Shown piece after piece: positions 1-11,280 of a stretch of 64,000 bases of DNA; the first letter of the stretch is position 1; each line of letters opens with the position of its first letter. The notes under the pieces are model-generated. The model saw nothing but the letters and a program-made list of their open reading frames with translations, did no database searches and had not been told where the DNA came from. The translations under genes and the position numbers were made by a program. The stretch comes from Undaria pinnatifida. Taxonomy: Eukaryota; Sar; Phaeophyceae; Laminariales; Alariaceae. The stretch lies in NCBI GenBank assembly GCA_012845835.1, contig JABAKD010000015.1, forward strand, positions 10,974,845 to 11,038,844, written 5' to 3'.

Positions 1-146
1 ACGAAAAATACAACTACAGCACCGGCCACTTGGTTCGGAGACGACAGCATTATTAGTGTCCGAACTTGAGCAATCTCTAGCCGGGAACAGGCACAGAAGA
101 AGGGAAGCAGAGTTTATAATACATAAAAAGTGCTTTCCCCTTGGTT

Positions 147-235
147 TTCTTCTGGCTTCTGGGAATGCTTATGAATGATGGACGTTGAAGCTAGTGCTGC
201 ACATGGTCGGATGGCAAAAGCAATATTAATACTAA
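147..235 (+). repeat. Dispersed repeat, unoccupied copy
   Basis: This segment matches 57,317-57,500, but here the 81-bp TTAA-flanked element found at 57,353-57,433 is absent. The shared landmarks are a CCTTGGTTTTCTTC block, then GGAATG, then ATGGACGTTGAAGCT. It serves as an empty-site reference. No coding potential was recognised. Confidence 0.65.
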
Positions 236-999
236 TAATAGTGCAAGGGGTCGGTACGGGTGCAGCACGGTCCTACCTGCATTGCTTCCGGCTCACACTG
301 TGCGTCTAGACTATTGATTGGACCAAAGTTTATCACATGTTCGATCGCCGTCTCGGGGCGTTCTTTGCTATTGTTGTAAGCGCACACACATCGGCCAGGT
401 CAGATCCTTGTTGATGATCTATGCCCGTTGAGGCAGACAGATCCTGGTTTAACTGATCTTGAAGACCTATAGATAGATCATGTTGCCACGCAATAACCAG
501 ATGATCTGAATAATCTAACACATGGTTTCTGGGTTGGATCTGATGATTCTACGATAGACTCCCCCCCAAAGCAGCGATTTTCTTTGTCGAACGTTTCATG
601 GCTACTTGACACGAGGAAGGATTCTATGGATAAAATACCTTGACATGTTTGCTTGCATGCAAAGGGCTATCGAACGATGACGTCGGGGTGGCAACGGACC
701 ACCCATTTCAGGAGATACGACCGGGAGCTGGTTTTAAAACCGGCGATTTCGTTGAAGAAACGGGGGGGGGTACCGTAGAACAACTCATCTGCACTACATC
801 GATCCTGCACCGCGTTCCAAAGCGACGTATGTAGGATTGAGATTATCTGGATCGTATTTTGTCGGATGCGTGTAAGTGTGATTGCTCACCGTTATAATAC
901 CTCCGACAGCTGAGAGAGAATCTGATATCCGCGCTGGCCAAACAGGATGGAAGAAGAACGTCAAGAACCCGAGGGAAAAGCTGCAGCCCATGCTCAACC
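236..999. other. Gene-poor stretch
   Basis: Only short ORFs on both strands, none with recognisable protein character. Positions 330-560 are rich in GATC-containing words (CAGATCC, AGATCATG), as are 2,640-2,830 and 13,860-14,110, but no clean repeat unit was delimited. A G-run lies near 761-769. Confidence 0.5.
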
Positions 1000-1370
1000 A
1001 TCCGATGAAGAAAAAGAGATTGCGACTTATGGCGGCCTCCTTCAGCTTCGCGGCAAAGCTATCCGGGGGTAATAGCTGATCGAAACAAAGGTTTCGCACA
1101 AGGGGGGCGTTTTTACCGTTCAGGTTTAGGGTTAGGCTTAATGCTTGGGTTCGGGTTATCTGTTGTTTACTTTACAGTAGTCATTTGACAACCACTCGAT
1201 CAATAAGGAGATATTATGACTCTCCGCGGCTTTTCTCAGTTTACGGCAATGCTGTGCAGGGGTAATGGCGTACAGAAGCAGGGCGTCCCGCACCTGGGGG
1301 GTAGAAAGCAACCGATCGCTGGGGCTGTAAACACTGTGCGGGGGTAGTAGCTGACATACGCATGGCGCTT
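1000..1370 (-). repeat. Telomere-like minisatellite, inverted copy
   Basis: Two diverged units of roughly 170-190 bp, each holding a GGTTTAGGGTTAGG-like stretch or its relic. The reverse complement matches the units at 42,640-43,330: a cytosine-rich CACAG block, a TCATCGGGTGGTTGTC-like block, then CCCTAA-type words. The short ORFs here are accidental products of the repeat. Confidence 0.7.
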
Positions 1371-1426
1371 CTAACAAGGCGGGGGGGGGGTGGACCAAAG
1401 AAAAAAGACGATTACTAAGCCTGAGA

Positions 1427-1740
1427 TTAGACTTGCGGGGGGCGGGGGGGGTAAGCCAATGGAAGCAGCCGATCGATAGGGTAGTGATTTGGTTGAAGAG
1501 TCATCCCACGGTAGGCGTTGCAGATTTTGGGCCAAAACGTCCCTGGGCGGTTGAACTCCTCATGTGAGGAACTGCCCGTTAATGATGTAATTTCACGAGT
1601 ACATACTTTTTTAGGACTAAGGCAAAGAAGCTTGGTCGGGTTGTGCGAACGAATGCATTCGAAATTATTTTTCGAGTGAGATATTGAGCTCCTCATGCGA
1701 GGAACTCAGGGACTTTCTGCCGCACCCGTACCGTGGGACG
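1427..1740 (-). repeat. Dispersed repeat with GAGGAACT palindromes
   Basis: On the minus strand it matches 42,380-42,640. Shared landmarks are a GAGCTC-containing palindrome, a CATTCGTTCGCACAACCCGACC-like block, a second TGAGGAG palindrome, TTTTGGCCCAAAA and CTACCGTGGGATGACTCT. With the adjacent telomere-like units it forms one longer inverted duplication of the 42.4-43.3 kb locus. Confidence 0.7.
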
Positions 1741-3489
1741 GCTCCGAACTTCACGGCTGGTTATTGCTAGGGAATAGGGCTGCCCCTCCCGTCCTGATGG
1801 CGGACGGGCCATAATTTGGATCTAGACTACTGTAGTAGTAACAAACATATAGGTATGATATGTGTGCTGTAGTCAGAATTTGGTGGCTTGAATATGCAGT
1901 TAGTTGCATACGGCTTGCACAAAATTTTAAGCACACACCCAGGCACATCCCGCCATAGCAGCTACTGCTGTCGTGAAGATATTTCTTCGAAATTATTATG
2001 GGATAGAATCTCCCCGAAGGGCATAGGAAGATACGGGCGACAATAACCGACACGGACCTTCGTTCGTTCAAACAAGCTCAGCGATAGTTGACGGCGACAC
2101 AGCTAAGCCTAAACTGCAGACATTGTTGCATGTGATGCTCTATGTCGCTCTCGCACGTGTTGTGCAACTGCGCACTTCATCCAAGGGAAAGCCATCAGAA
2201 AATCCGTTTTTTCAGGTTTTTCGACAAGCACGAGTTATACAGTGGCGATTAATAGTTGCGTGGCAGCGGTAATAGCCAACTATTTCACACCCCTGATAGA
2301 TTAGACACCCGTTGACGATTTTTCCTTGACCCTAGGAGCGCGGCGGGATTGCTCGTAGTGCGCACAGAGCTGAAGCGGTGGGGGTTACAGCCGATGTTCC
2401 AAGGCATCATGTATAGTAAGCTCCCTCATCAGGCATCCATGTAGTCATCAAGCAAAGTAGAGTATTAAGTAGGGTATCAAGAAGTCAAGTCAAGTGCGGC
2501 TACACCATCAAAGTACAAAAGCAACCCAAACGGGGATATTCCACAATGAACTTCCCTGTAGCACTATCGTTGGAACTCCCGAATCATTAAACCATTGTCA
2601 CTGATTTATCCTTCTACAATCACAATAAACGACGGTATATGCCTTTCAGGACACAGGACCCTGATCTATGTTGTCTGCATCGTCGTGTTGAATGGTGGAA
2701 GCCGGACCATCTGCATGATTTGGTACATGTTTTCTTGGTTGGATTCGTACTGCACAGATCCTGCATAACCGTAAGACAAACACAAGATCTCCATGATCTA
2801 GATGGTGATCTGTCCGGTGTGTACACTACCGTAGGACAATCAAATTATTACGACGGGGAGGGCGAGAACGGCGAGCGGTGCGTTTACGGAAAGATCCCGA
2901 CGGTATATTTCTAAAGCCATCGACATCGTTGGGTGCTCCTCCCTTTTGCTACAGACAGGAGGCTGGAAGCATTCGTAGGGGGTGTGCTATCGTGTTATCT
3001 CACGTGTTCTACTGTATTTCATAACTACCAGTCATCACACACCACACGCCCGACCATACACACGCCAGTCAGGTGCAGAGAAGTAGATCCGCGCAAATTA
3101 GGCGTGTTAACTTACCACCTATATAGCTAGCATCTAACCGGCAGCTTAAAGTCGGCCTACTCACCGCTTTTGTCGATCACGCACTGGTCAAATCCCGTTG
3201 AAACGCCGCGGCACACCGAGCGGCCTTAGGCGGGGAGGATGTGTTATCAACACGTGCATACGAATCGAATCCACCTTGTTTCTCAAGTACAAGAAACATC
3301 CAGTCAGTTTGTGCGCCCCGATGTACCATGCAGGACACCGGATACGAAAAGGTAGTGCTGGCTCAGGCTGGATTACTCACTCGAGAAAGGGTGTGTTACG
3401 CACAAACTTCGGCATTCAAGCTCCCTGGTTTATTTTTTACCTGTAAACGTTAGCTTGGCTTTCTTATTACCATGCGTCTTTTAGGGGTC
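1741..3489. other. No gene recognised
   Basis: Short ORFs on both strands without recognisable motifs. The region 2,440-2,500 holds small AGTCAAGTCAAGT-type direct repeats. The ORFs at 2,639-2,914 and 3,198-3,453 overlap others in alternative frames and show no family signature, so they are not called as genes. Confidence 0.5.
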
Positions 3490-3740
3490 GACGTGTGCTA
3501 CCGTAGACGCGTGCTCCAACTTTTTCTCCAATGCTCGTCGCTGTACCTCACCTAAAATCTGATTTGGATATAAATGAAAGTGCTCTCCGTCGAACGATAT
3601 CGTGGATTATATGTACGAAACAATAACGTTACAAAGAAAGCAAGAGTTTTGTCATTCCGAAGATTTTGGGCTAAAAGAACCTTATCGTTCTGACAATATT
3701 CAAGACGATACGTGCTTCCTCTATCGTAGCGGGCGACGGT
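3490..3740 (+). repeat. Dispersed repeat family, CTACCGTAG / ACCTCACC type
   Basis: It contains GCTACCGTAGACGCGTGCTCC followed by TACCTCACCTAAAATCTGATTT. Similar ordered blocks occur at 41,880-42,300, 62,990-63,060 and 63,540-63,800. This looks like an old dispersed element; no terminal structure was found here. Confidence 0.55.
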
Positions 3741-3919
3741 CCCGTACTGGATGGGGAGGAGGTCGGGCGTGATCATCGGCATGATTGCACAACCCACCCC
3801 GGTAACGGTTTTGGGACCCAGGTCCAACGTACGAAATAAACGAGAGTTAATGCCTTATCACGCTGTACAAGAGCCGCGGGACTCTCCCCACATTGCTGGT
3901 TGAATCGTGCCTCTTGCTG

Positions 3920-4020
3920 ACACAGTGCCGGTGAATTCGCGTGAAACAACGGGAACCCGCTATACTAGAACCGGGTTCGTTGCTGTAGCCATTAGTGCCT
4001 GTGTCCGGTATACCGTCAGT
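3920..4020 (-). repeat. Fold-back family fragment
   Basis: The reverse complement carries the GGCACTAATGGC / CCGGTT / CGCTATA words that define the family at 14,565-14,730, 27,984-28,125, 40,250-40,460 and 43,446-43,905. Only a partial unit is present. Confidence 0.4.
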
Positions 4021-4214
4021 ATTGTTGGGTGGCACATGTCGGCACTATAGGAAGACCACAACTGTATCAGCATGATGCGAGAGTGTAGTACATCACCCCA
4101 CGTTGCGGTCCGGACACACTTCCGTCCCCAGTAGCGTAGTACGGGGTGCTTCGCGTTCGGACCTGCTACAATCGTGCTTTGTTTTCGACATGTTCCCCCC
4201 CCTCAAGTTTCAGG

Positions 4215-4736
4215 AGGGTTGAGAAGAAAACAAGGTGATACCTTGCCTCCTCCGGCAATCCGACTTTCGAAGATGTTTACGACGGGCCGCGGTCGCTCGT
4301 CGGCATACACGCTGTTGGCCACGACACCCCCCCTCCCCCTACGCCGTGGCCTTTTTTGCCGCCCACCCCCTACACAATCAACCCAAAATGACGACCAAGG
4401 CAGCTGTGAACGCATTTATCATTCCGCTGACACTATCCTACTCCCGCCCGCCTCACCGCCCTTCAACCCCCCCCGCCCTCGTCCGTTCCCTTCTACCCCC
4501 TCCCCCCCCGTGCCTCCCTCACTCTGCAATCGCACCTGCGAAGGTAAGGTTTCCACCCAAAACCCCGCCAGCATGGAGCACGCAAATACTATCATGGGTA
4601 TGAATACGCAATAGACTGCCTGGACGACGCCAGGGTCCCAGAACGCTGTTGTCGCTGACCGTATCGCCAACGACAGCCCCACGAGCCCCATTCCAAATGA
4701 ACAGCCACTGCGTTTTAAGGACAAGGGAACAACCAC
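4215..4736 (-). pseudogene. Decayed membrane-protein gene fragment, copy 1
   Basis: Family not recognised. A first coding block runs from a Met at 4,736 down to 4,536, where CAG|GTGCG looks like a splice donor in phase 0. It includes a hydrophobic helix (GVVQAVYCVFIPMIVFACSM) followed by LAGFWVETLPSQ. A second block (about 4,215-4,420) reads VVANSVYADERP...VVNIFESR after a G-rich stretch. Both blocks have a diverged counterpart in the same order at 40,125-40,700 on the plus strand, and conservation is stronger in the coding-like parts than in the spacer, which is why a gene relic is inferred. Poly-G length changes and a stop in the second block indicate decay. It could instead be a piece of a transposable element. 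Confidence 0.4.
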
Positions 4737-4853
4737 AAGTTAGACGAACAAACACAAGTTAGACAAACAAACACAAGTTAGACAAACAAACACAAGTCAG
4801 AAAAACAAACACAGGTTAGACAAACAAAACCTTAGTTAGACGAACAAACACCA
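4734..4853. repeat. 19-bp tandem minisatellite
   Basis: About six copies of a 19-bp unit of the type ACAAGTTAGACAAACAAAC, diverging to the right. On the minus strand the unit reads GTTTGTTNGTCTAACTTGT, and a diverged relative lies at 39,900-40,060 beside the second membrane-protein fragment. The repeat therefore travelled with that segment. Confidence 0.85.
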
Positions 4854-4856
4854 GCT

Positions 4857-6590
4857 ACATTAACAATTAGAAGTTAAGCGTGAAAAATTACACGGATGCC
4901 ACAAGGGCGCCTCTGTCATTTAGAGCTTACCACTCATACTTATTGCTATGGTTGCCATCCGACAATGTGCGGCATGCAGTTCAACGTCCATAACTCGTAA
5001 ACATTCCTGGCAAGAAAAACAGAAATTTGGAGAACATGGGGGAGGCACACTGTGTACAAGTCGAAGGAATATGTCCGTACGTTGGTTGATTTGGCTTTAT
5101 GTGGTCAGGGTTAGGGTTACGAGTAGGGTTATATATAATTCGAAGTGTATGCCAAGCGTTTTCTCGAATAAGTGGGAAGGTACCTTCGTGTCTGTGTCGT
5201 ATCGATAAACATCAATGCACCAAAGTGTGTATCGCATTTTCTTGGAGAAAGTGTCAATCCTATCGTGGGGTCGTTTTCCGTTGAGTGAGTTGGATCTTGT
5301 GTCTCCGTCGTAAAGTGTTCAGAGTACACTAGCACCCAGGGCGATACAAGCCAATAAAGCCAGGGAGAACACATTCTCAGTCGGTCTTGGTACAGAATGT
5401 AGTGCGTGTTAAAACGGACTTCGTCCCGGCAAGGAAGGGCTGTTACTGTTCCTGGTTTTTGCTCATTCGCTTAATATTGTTTTTTACCCGCGCGGCTCAT
5501 GCGCGCCTACTGTTTAATCCGTGTGCTAAAATGGCGATAATACATGGGTCCCTTGGTTTGCCTCATGCTCCCGCTGCTGACTCAAGTGGGGCCTGACGGA
5601 TTTCCCAGAAATAACAATATCATCATTTTTTTTGGAAGCACACACACCAACGCTCAATGACAGCAAATCAATTAGTTGGGTTGGGTTGGGTTGGGTTGGG
5701 TTGGAACTTTCCTGCTTCCCGCCAACGCACACAGTTAATGACGGTTACAAGTATCCACCTGCGCGAGTTACTTCTCCGCGCGATGGTAGCCACTCGCGCG
5801 TAGTTATATAAATCACCACCACACGTCGAGCCACAAACGCGCTAGTCAGATGAAAATACTCAGATTTCGGATAAACTGTCGCACACAAGTAACTGTAGTA
5901 CATGACCAACTCATGAATAGTTGGCAACTAACAGTCCGCCAACTCACTCACATCCCTAGAGATTGAGTTTCAGCCTCGTTAATTCTGTGCGGAGATATAT
6001 CATGGGAAATGACAGGACGTGGTGACGGACTCAATACTTAGCATATGACAAGGTTTTTGAGGCGGACGCCACCCGCTCAATGAACCGAGCCCCAGCCCTT
6101 GTTTGTGGCTGCCGGGCCGGTGGGCATTGGACGGGTGTGTTGTGTGTGGCCTGTGGATCGTGTGGACCCAGAGATAAAAAAAATAGAATTTATTCTTCAG
6201 GATAGATGCACAGTGAGGTACCCGATTTAAAATACCCTGGGAACAGACTTTCTTATCTCCTTACCGCTCTTAGCTCAGATTATGTGTGGTATGTTTCAGT
6301 ACAGGCGCCACGTTGATATACCTGATGATTTTAGAATGGGCATCGCAAGGCGTGACAAGTCGATTCGGCCGCTCTTAAATCGCTTGCCTTCTATCACAGA
6401 CGCTCTTAAATCGGGTTCCCTACTGTACCATGTAAATAGTGTTACGTTAACTAATAGAGCTGGCTCTACGTGCTGCTGCTCCGTGTAGAGGTATGCACAC
6501 CAACAACCCGGGTGAAATCAGCGCGCCAGCATTAGGTTGCCGTGATTTTTAAAGATGATTTTGACAGAATGCCCATCAGTGAACATAGAT
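4857..6590. other. No gene recognised
   Basis: Several short ORFs in overlapping frames with no family signature. A GGTCAGGGTTAGGGTTAC interstitial telomere-like word lies near 5,104-5,121. A run of TTGGG units occupies 5,676-5,704. Nothing else is supported. Confidence 0.5.
5676..5704. repeat. (TTGGG)n microsatellite
   Basis: Nearly six uninterrupted TTGGG units. Confidence 0.95.
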
Positions 6591-8022
6591 GTGTTGCGGC
6601 GGCGGATGACGTGGGACATAAAAGTACGGTGGGTCATGTCCATGGCTTTATGGGCTTGGCTTAATCGGGCGCAGAACAGTGGCGGGTAGTTCTGAGGGTT
6701 GGGAAAGACTTTTTGTCGGGGCGGCGAATTAAATTTGGAACCGTCAGTGTGGCCATAACGCCTTCCAAGAAGATGGTTGAAAGCCACGTAATCGGAAAAT
6801 TAGCCTGGTGTTGTGTCTGTACCTCACGGGTCTCTAAACACCCCAATGAAGAAAGAAAGTTAAAAATGTGACAATGATAATGGCAAACCACTGTTCACAT
6901 ATTATGTACATGAACACTAGAGGTGTTACCCGACGAATACCCGTCTTAAACGGTACCCGCTAATTTGGGGGAAAAACTACCCGAGTACTCGCGAGTATTT
7001 ACAGCAATTCTGGGCGGGTACCCGGGTATCCGTATAACATCCGGGTACCCGGCTAATAGACGCGTACCCGGGCACGCAGAACATCATTTCTCGTCGAGTT
7101 CGACCCTTAAAATTTGCTACGAGTTAACTACTACGAATAAACTCGTAAGATAGTTAGTTGTGGTAACGCAAAGGGTAGGGGATTCGGCATAACAACTCTG
7201 CACAAGTAATGATTTCCATACATCAGTAAGACTGCTAATGCGATTCTAAACATCGTAGATATGTATGTATGTATTTGTGGGTTCAAAGTACAGGCGGGTG
7301 AGGCGAGAGGCATGAGACAGCATTTTCATTTTGAAAGGGTTTCCTGGACAATATCGCACCAAATAGTGCCCAGGGGACGTGATTTACGGGATGATAAGTT
7401 GCCATGCCCGGGATTCCGAATGTCGTCTAACGAGTGCTCGGGTACCCGGCACCCGAGTACCCGATTCAACCGGGTACCCGGGTACCCGGGGCCCAAATAC
7501 TCGGCGAGTGTGAAGTGCTACTCGTATAGGCCACAGTGACGTGTGAGGCATGATACCACATTTTCATTTTGAGAAGGGTTTCCTGGAGAATATCGTACGA
7601 AATAGTACCCAGGGACGCGATTTAGGCGATAATTAGTTGCCATGCCCGGGATTTCGAGCGTAATCTGACGAGTGCCCGGGTACCCGTTTGAACCGGGTAA
7701 AACCGGGTACCCGGGTACCTCGGCGAGTATGCAGTGCTGCTCGTACCCGTGATGAGTATTACCAAGCCGGGTAATACTCGCGAGTACCCGGGTAATTCGT
7801 GAAAGAGTAACCCCTCTAATGAACACTGCTCTTCGCTTGTATGCATGTGCATCCGCATCACCTGTTATATATGTGATCTCCCTCGCTTGTGAGATTCAAC
7901 AATGTGACTTCGGTGGAAGTCTGAAGTCTCGGATCAATCGGCTGGATGGATTGCAAAGCGGAGGAAGGAAAGGTGTAGCTAGCGGCTGGATACTACGTAC
8001 GAATTTCCAGTAGCAAGGTGAG
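6591..8022 (-). repeat. Dispersed repeat C, copy 1, interrupted by a hAT-like insertion
   Basis: It matches 13,191-13,709 along its whole length once the 6,918-7,818 insertion is removed. On the minus strand both copies share a frame containing HLLGRRYG, then QNYP, then LFCARLSQAHKAM (about 6,640-6,790 and 13,240-13,400). This hints at a former coding element, although stops and frame changes are present. The family was not identified. A GCAAGGTGAG word ends both copies. Confidence 0.75.
6918..7818. mobile_element. hAT-like non-autonomous DNA transposon, 901 bp
   Basis: The terminal inverted repeats are TAGAGGTGTTAC on the left and GTAACCCCTCTA on the right, one mismatch apart. A perfect 8-bp target duplication ATGAACAC flanks it at 6,910-6,917 and 7,819-7,826. 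The paralogous repeat at 13,191-13,709 has a single ATGAACAC at 13,507-13,514 and no insertion, which proves the ends. Subterminal regions are packed with CGGGTACCCGG-type palindromes, and the interior holds two diverged copies, about 240 bp apart (near 7,298 and 7,537), of a block with CATTTTCATTTTGA and TTTCCTGGA. No transposase ORF is present. The 8-bp duplication and terminal TAGNGGTG-type sequence fit the hAT superfamily, a family-level inference. Confidence 0.9.
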
Positions 8023-9180
8023 AAATACCGCACTCTATAACATACCAATTATACATCATTGCATGGAGAACTATTGTATAACATGCACAACATTGCACTT
8101 ACTGCTATGGAGTAACGTTGTACCAATGCTTTTGAGACGTTGTATCGTTGTATCAATTCTTCGAAGTATGACCAAAAATTGTATTGTTAATGTTTCGAGA
8201 CATCATCCAACTCAACTACTACCAATAACAAAAGCGGACATGAATACAAAGTACTACAACAGTATTCAGACTGTTGTTGCTGTTTACTGAAACAACGAAA
8301 GACGGAAGAAAATAAGAGAAGGAAGTAAATAAAAGGCAAGATGTAAGTATCACCAATAAATTGTCATACAGATTAGAATAAGTATTGATTGACCGAAATG
8401 ACCAGAAATCACCATCAAAATAGTGTGTCCTGTTCATCCTGTCAGGATATCTGTTTCCGTCTCATCCATTAACTATGTGATCCATTTTTAATTTACTTAG
8501 ACGTGAACTACCAATCTGATAAAACATGTTACAGAAATGCATCAAGTAAGTTAAGAAATGCCAAAAAAGGTACGAAATTGGATATGAACAAACTGCTCAC
8601 AACTGGTTAACGATAAGCAAAAGTCTACGAAGTATTTTCGGCGTGCCCACGAAAACAAAGAAACGAAGCCGCAGATAATACAATGTGATAACATGGAATA
8701 AGTTATTAATTAGTATCACAAAACAAAACAATGCTGGTTATTCAAGTAGTCTCTATCTTCTATATTGAAGTATTATGCCACTGCATTCAAGTCCCATTAA
8801 AGGCCGCGTTTTCGTGTTTAGATTTATTGAAACAAAAACCAAGCTGGCTAGATCATATCACGTAATAGCACTAAAAAACGGAAAACTCTCGTAGGAAAGG
8901 TTGAGTTTGAACCGAGAAAGCACAAAAACCGCAAAATTTAAAAATAGAAAAGTACTGGCGACGCTTATGAGGGCACACCTAAACAGAAGATGCTCTGTTT
9001 GGAAATTGACGTTGCTTGACACCACGCACTACTTGCCGTTATAGAACATGCATAATCAACTGCTCGTTGTTGTTTGGCTTCAGAATAAAGCTACTGCGAG
9101 TTTTGAAGAGGAAGTCGAATGCATAGACGAAATGGCGAGTACTGATATTTTGTTCCTGTAGAGGGAGTACTCAGCAGTTT
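8023..9180. other. AT-rich stretch without a gene
   Basis: More AT-rich than its surroundings. From 8,020 to 8,180 there are loose repeats of TTGTA and TTGCA words. No ORF of interest and no repeat boundary could be supported. Confidence 0.5.
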
Positions 9181-10204
9181 CGTGGTTGCGCGCAGTCCGC
9201 ATTTTTTTTCCGGGACAACGTCGTGGAAGAGGGGGAAGGGGCAGCACAGTGGCTAGGGCAGAGTGGCTACGCCCTGAAGACCAAAAACTTGCGCCAAGCG
9301 CGTATTTGAGGCTCTGCGTTGTGAGTCTGTGGTCTGACTCCTCGAATGGATGGAAACATCGCTGGGCCCTGGGGCTCCATCATGGCCCTTTCATGAGTGC
9401 GTGCGAGGGTGAAGAGGTGCAGCATTGCTGTCGCACTGCTTGATTTTAGCTTCGCGCTGCTGTAGTCTCTCGTAACTCGTTTGATGATGCTGGTATAGTC
9501 TCGACATTAATTGTGTGCTTGTGAGTGTCCTTCGTACCGCATGTTCCGGGGCATGTTCTCATTATGCTTTCATTGATGAGTGCATGTTCCGTGCATGTTC
9601 TCGCTATACTATCATGAACGCATGCTCGTCGTTGATATGTTCAATGCTCTCGATATGCTTTTATGAATGCATTCTCGTTGCCAGCATGTGCATGCCTGTC
9701 CAATGCGCTTATTATCGCGTGCATGCACATACATCGCAACGAAAAGTCTGCCGAAACATGACGGCCCAACCTAGGCTGTGGTTCGCTTGGCGCAGCGAAA
9801 CGCAGGGCGGGGGGATGCTGTCCGAGGTAAACAGGTAAAGGGGAAGGGCAGTCGACCCCAAGGTAAAGACTCATTGAGTCGCTGCTTATGCCCTGAGACT
9901 GAGTCGTCAGAGGAATTGGTGAGAATGGAGCAAGGGTGTCACATCCCTGAGATTGACCGGGAGTACTCATCAACGTGGCAAAAACGGGACGATTTCAGCT
10001 GATTCCAGAGCCACAGCTGATAAAGGTGAGGTCGCGAGGTGCCGAAGGTACCACAGTACGGTGAAGCCTCCTTTATTGTGGCAAGGACTCATGACATGCA
10101 TACGTATGCAGCCTGCTTGAGCGACATTCGAAAGACGTGTCCGAGACAGGAAACGCCCAGAGGGGTATCGGTAACACGTATGACACCTGTCGCCGATGTG
10201 TTAC
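9181..10204. repeat. Degenerate CATG-rich tandem repeat and flanks
   Basis: Between about 9,525 and 9,730 a degenerate unit of roughly 50-60 bp recurs with the words GTGCATGTTC, ATGCTTTCAT and GAATGCAT. ORFs in this stretch are repeat-driven. The flanks (9,186-9,443 and 9,778-10,002) hold ORFs without recognisable domains. Confidence 0.45.
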
Positions 10205-10466
10205 CTCTGCCTTAAATGTTAATCATACCTTGCATTGACGCCTGTCAAGCCGGGTATCATGTTCATCTCATGGTGATGGGCAAAGACACCAACGTGGCTA
10301 ACGCTGGAACTACCGGGAGGCAGGCGTCGGTGACACTCACCATTCCGGTCACCGATGGATGTTATGCCTTTGCCACTGATGTATGCTATGCCCACCCGAA
10401 AGGTTCTTCATGTCTAGCATGGGCGATCGTGACCTCGGACATGGTGAATCCTTCATTCCCTGTGGC

Positions 10467-10581
10467 GCATGTGATGTTGTTTTGTGGTGCAACCTGTGCA
10501 TCTCCCGATGTTCAAAATGTGCCGCATGCCATGCTGTTTCTTCGTTGTGCAATGTGTGCATCCCGTTGTACAAAGTGGGCC
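10467..10581 (+). repeat. 57-bp tandem duplication with Cys-rich reading
   Basis: Two adjacent diverged 57-bp units, beginning GCATGTGATG and GCATGCCATG. The period is a multiple of three. The frame from 10,383 to 10,640 reads two cysteine-rich 19-residue repeats (CNLCISRCSKCA, then CNVCIPL). No known domain was recognised, and an alternative frame is open over a longer stretch, so a gene is not asserted. Confidence 0.5.
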
Positions 10582-11280
10582 ACTCGACGACGCACTGTGG
10601 GCTCAGCCCCACGATTAACCAACCGGGATATCTCGATTAATCTCAACCGGCGCAGTATCCCGAAGGGGATGAAGATACCTGCTGCGGATATCGAGTCATT
10701 TCCTGGGCAAACGCACTGATGATGTGTCTGTCGCTAGAAACTCAAAGAGAGGGTTGTCGGTAAATCTCGTCACGCACCGATGTGTGCTATGTTTTCTTAA
10801 ATGCATATCATGCCTACCATGGGCGATTTTCATCCGGAGATTGATTTTATAACTAATTTTCAAGGACGTCAGCCGTGAGTTCGACGAATTTCAGGTCATT
10901 TTGTTCATTCTGTGTGGCGGACATCGAGCCTATTACCGTCCAAGATGATGCTGCGCGATTCGCGGGCACCTGACGATGGCAACACCGTTATATGTGCTGA
11001 TCGATCGCATGCCTTCGAGGGGCGTGGGAGACACGCGAGTATCAAATTGCAACCCAACTGACTTAGCAAGGATGATGGAAGAGGGAGTTCCACTCTATTT
11101 ATGCCGGGTGTGTGGGAATCGCACCACGGCACAGTGTCGGTATTCCTTATTTTGTGGGAATCGCACCACGACGCTGAGTGCCATTCACCTCTACCGAGGA
11201 TATCAGCAAGGGGATCATCTTAAGCAATCTGGCCGACCGCCTAGACGATGTAGATACATTAATATATAGAGTACATCTCA

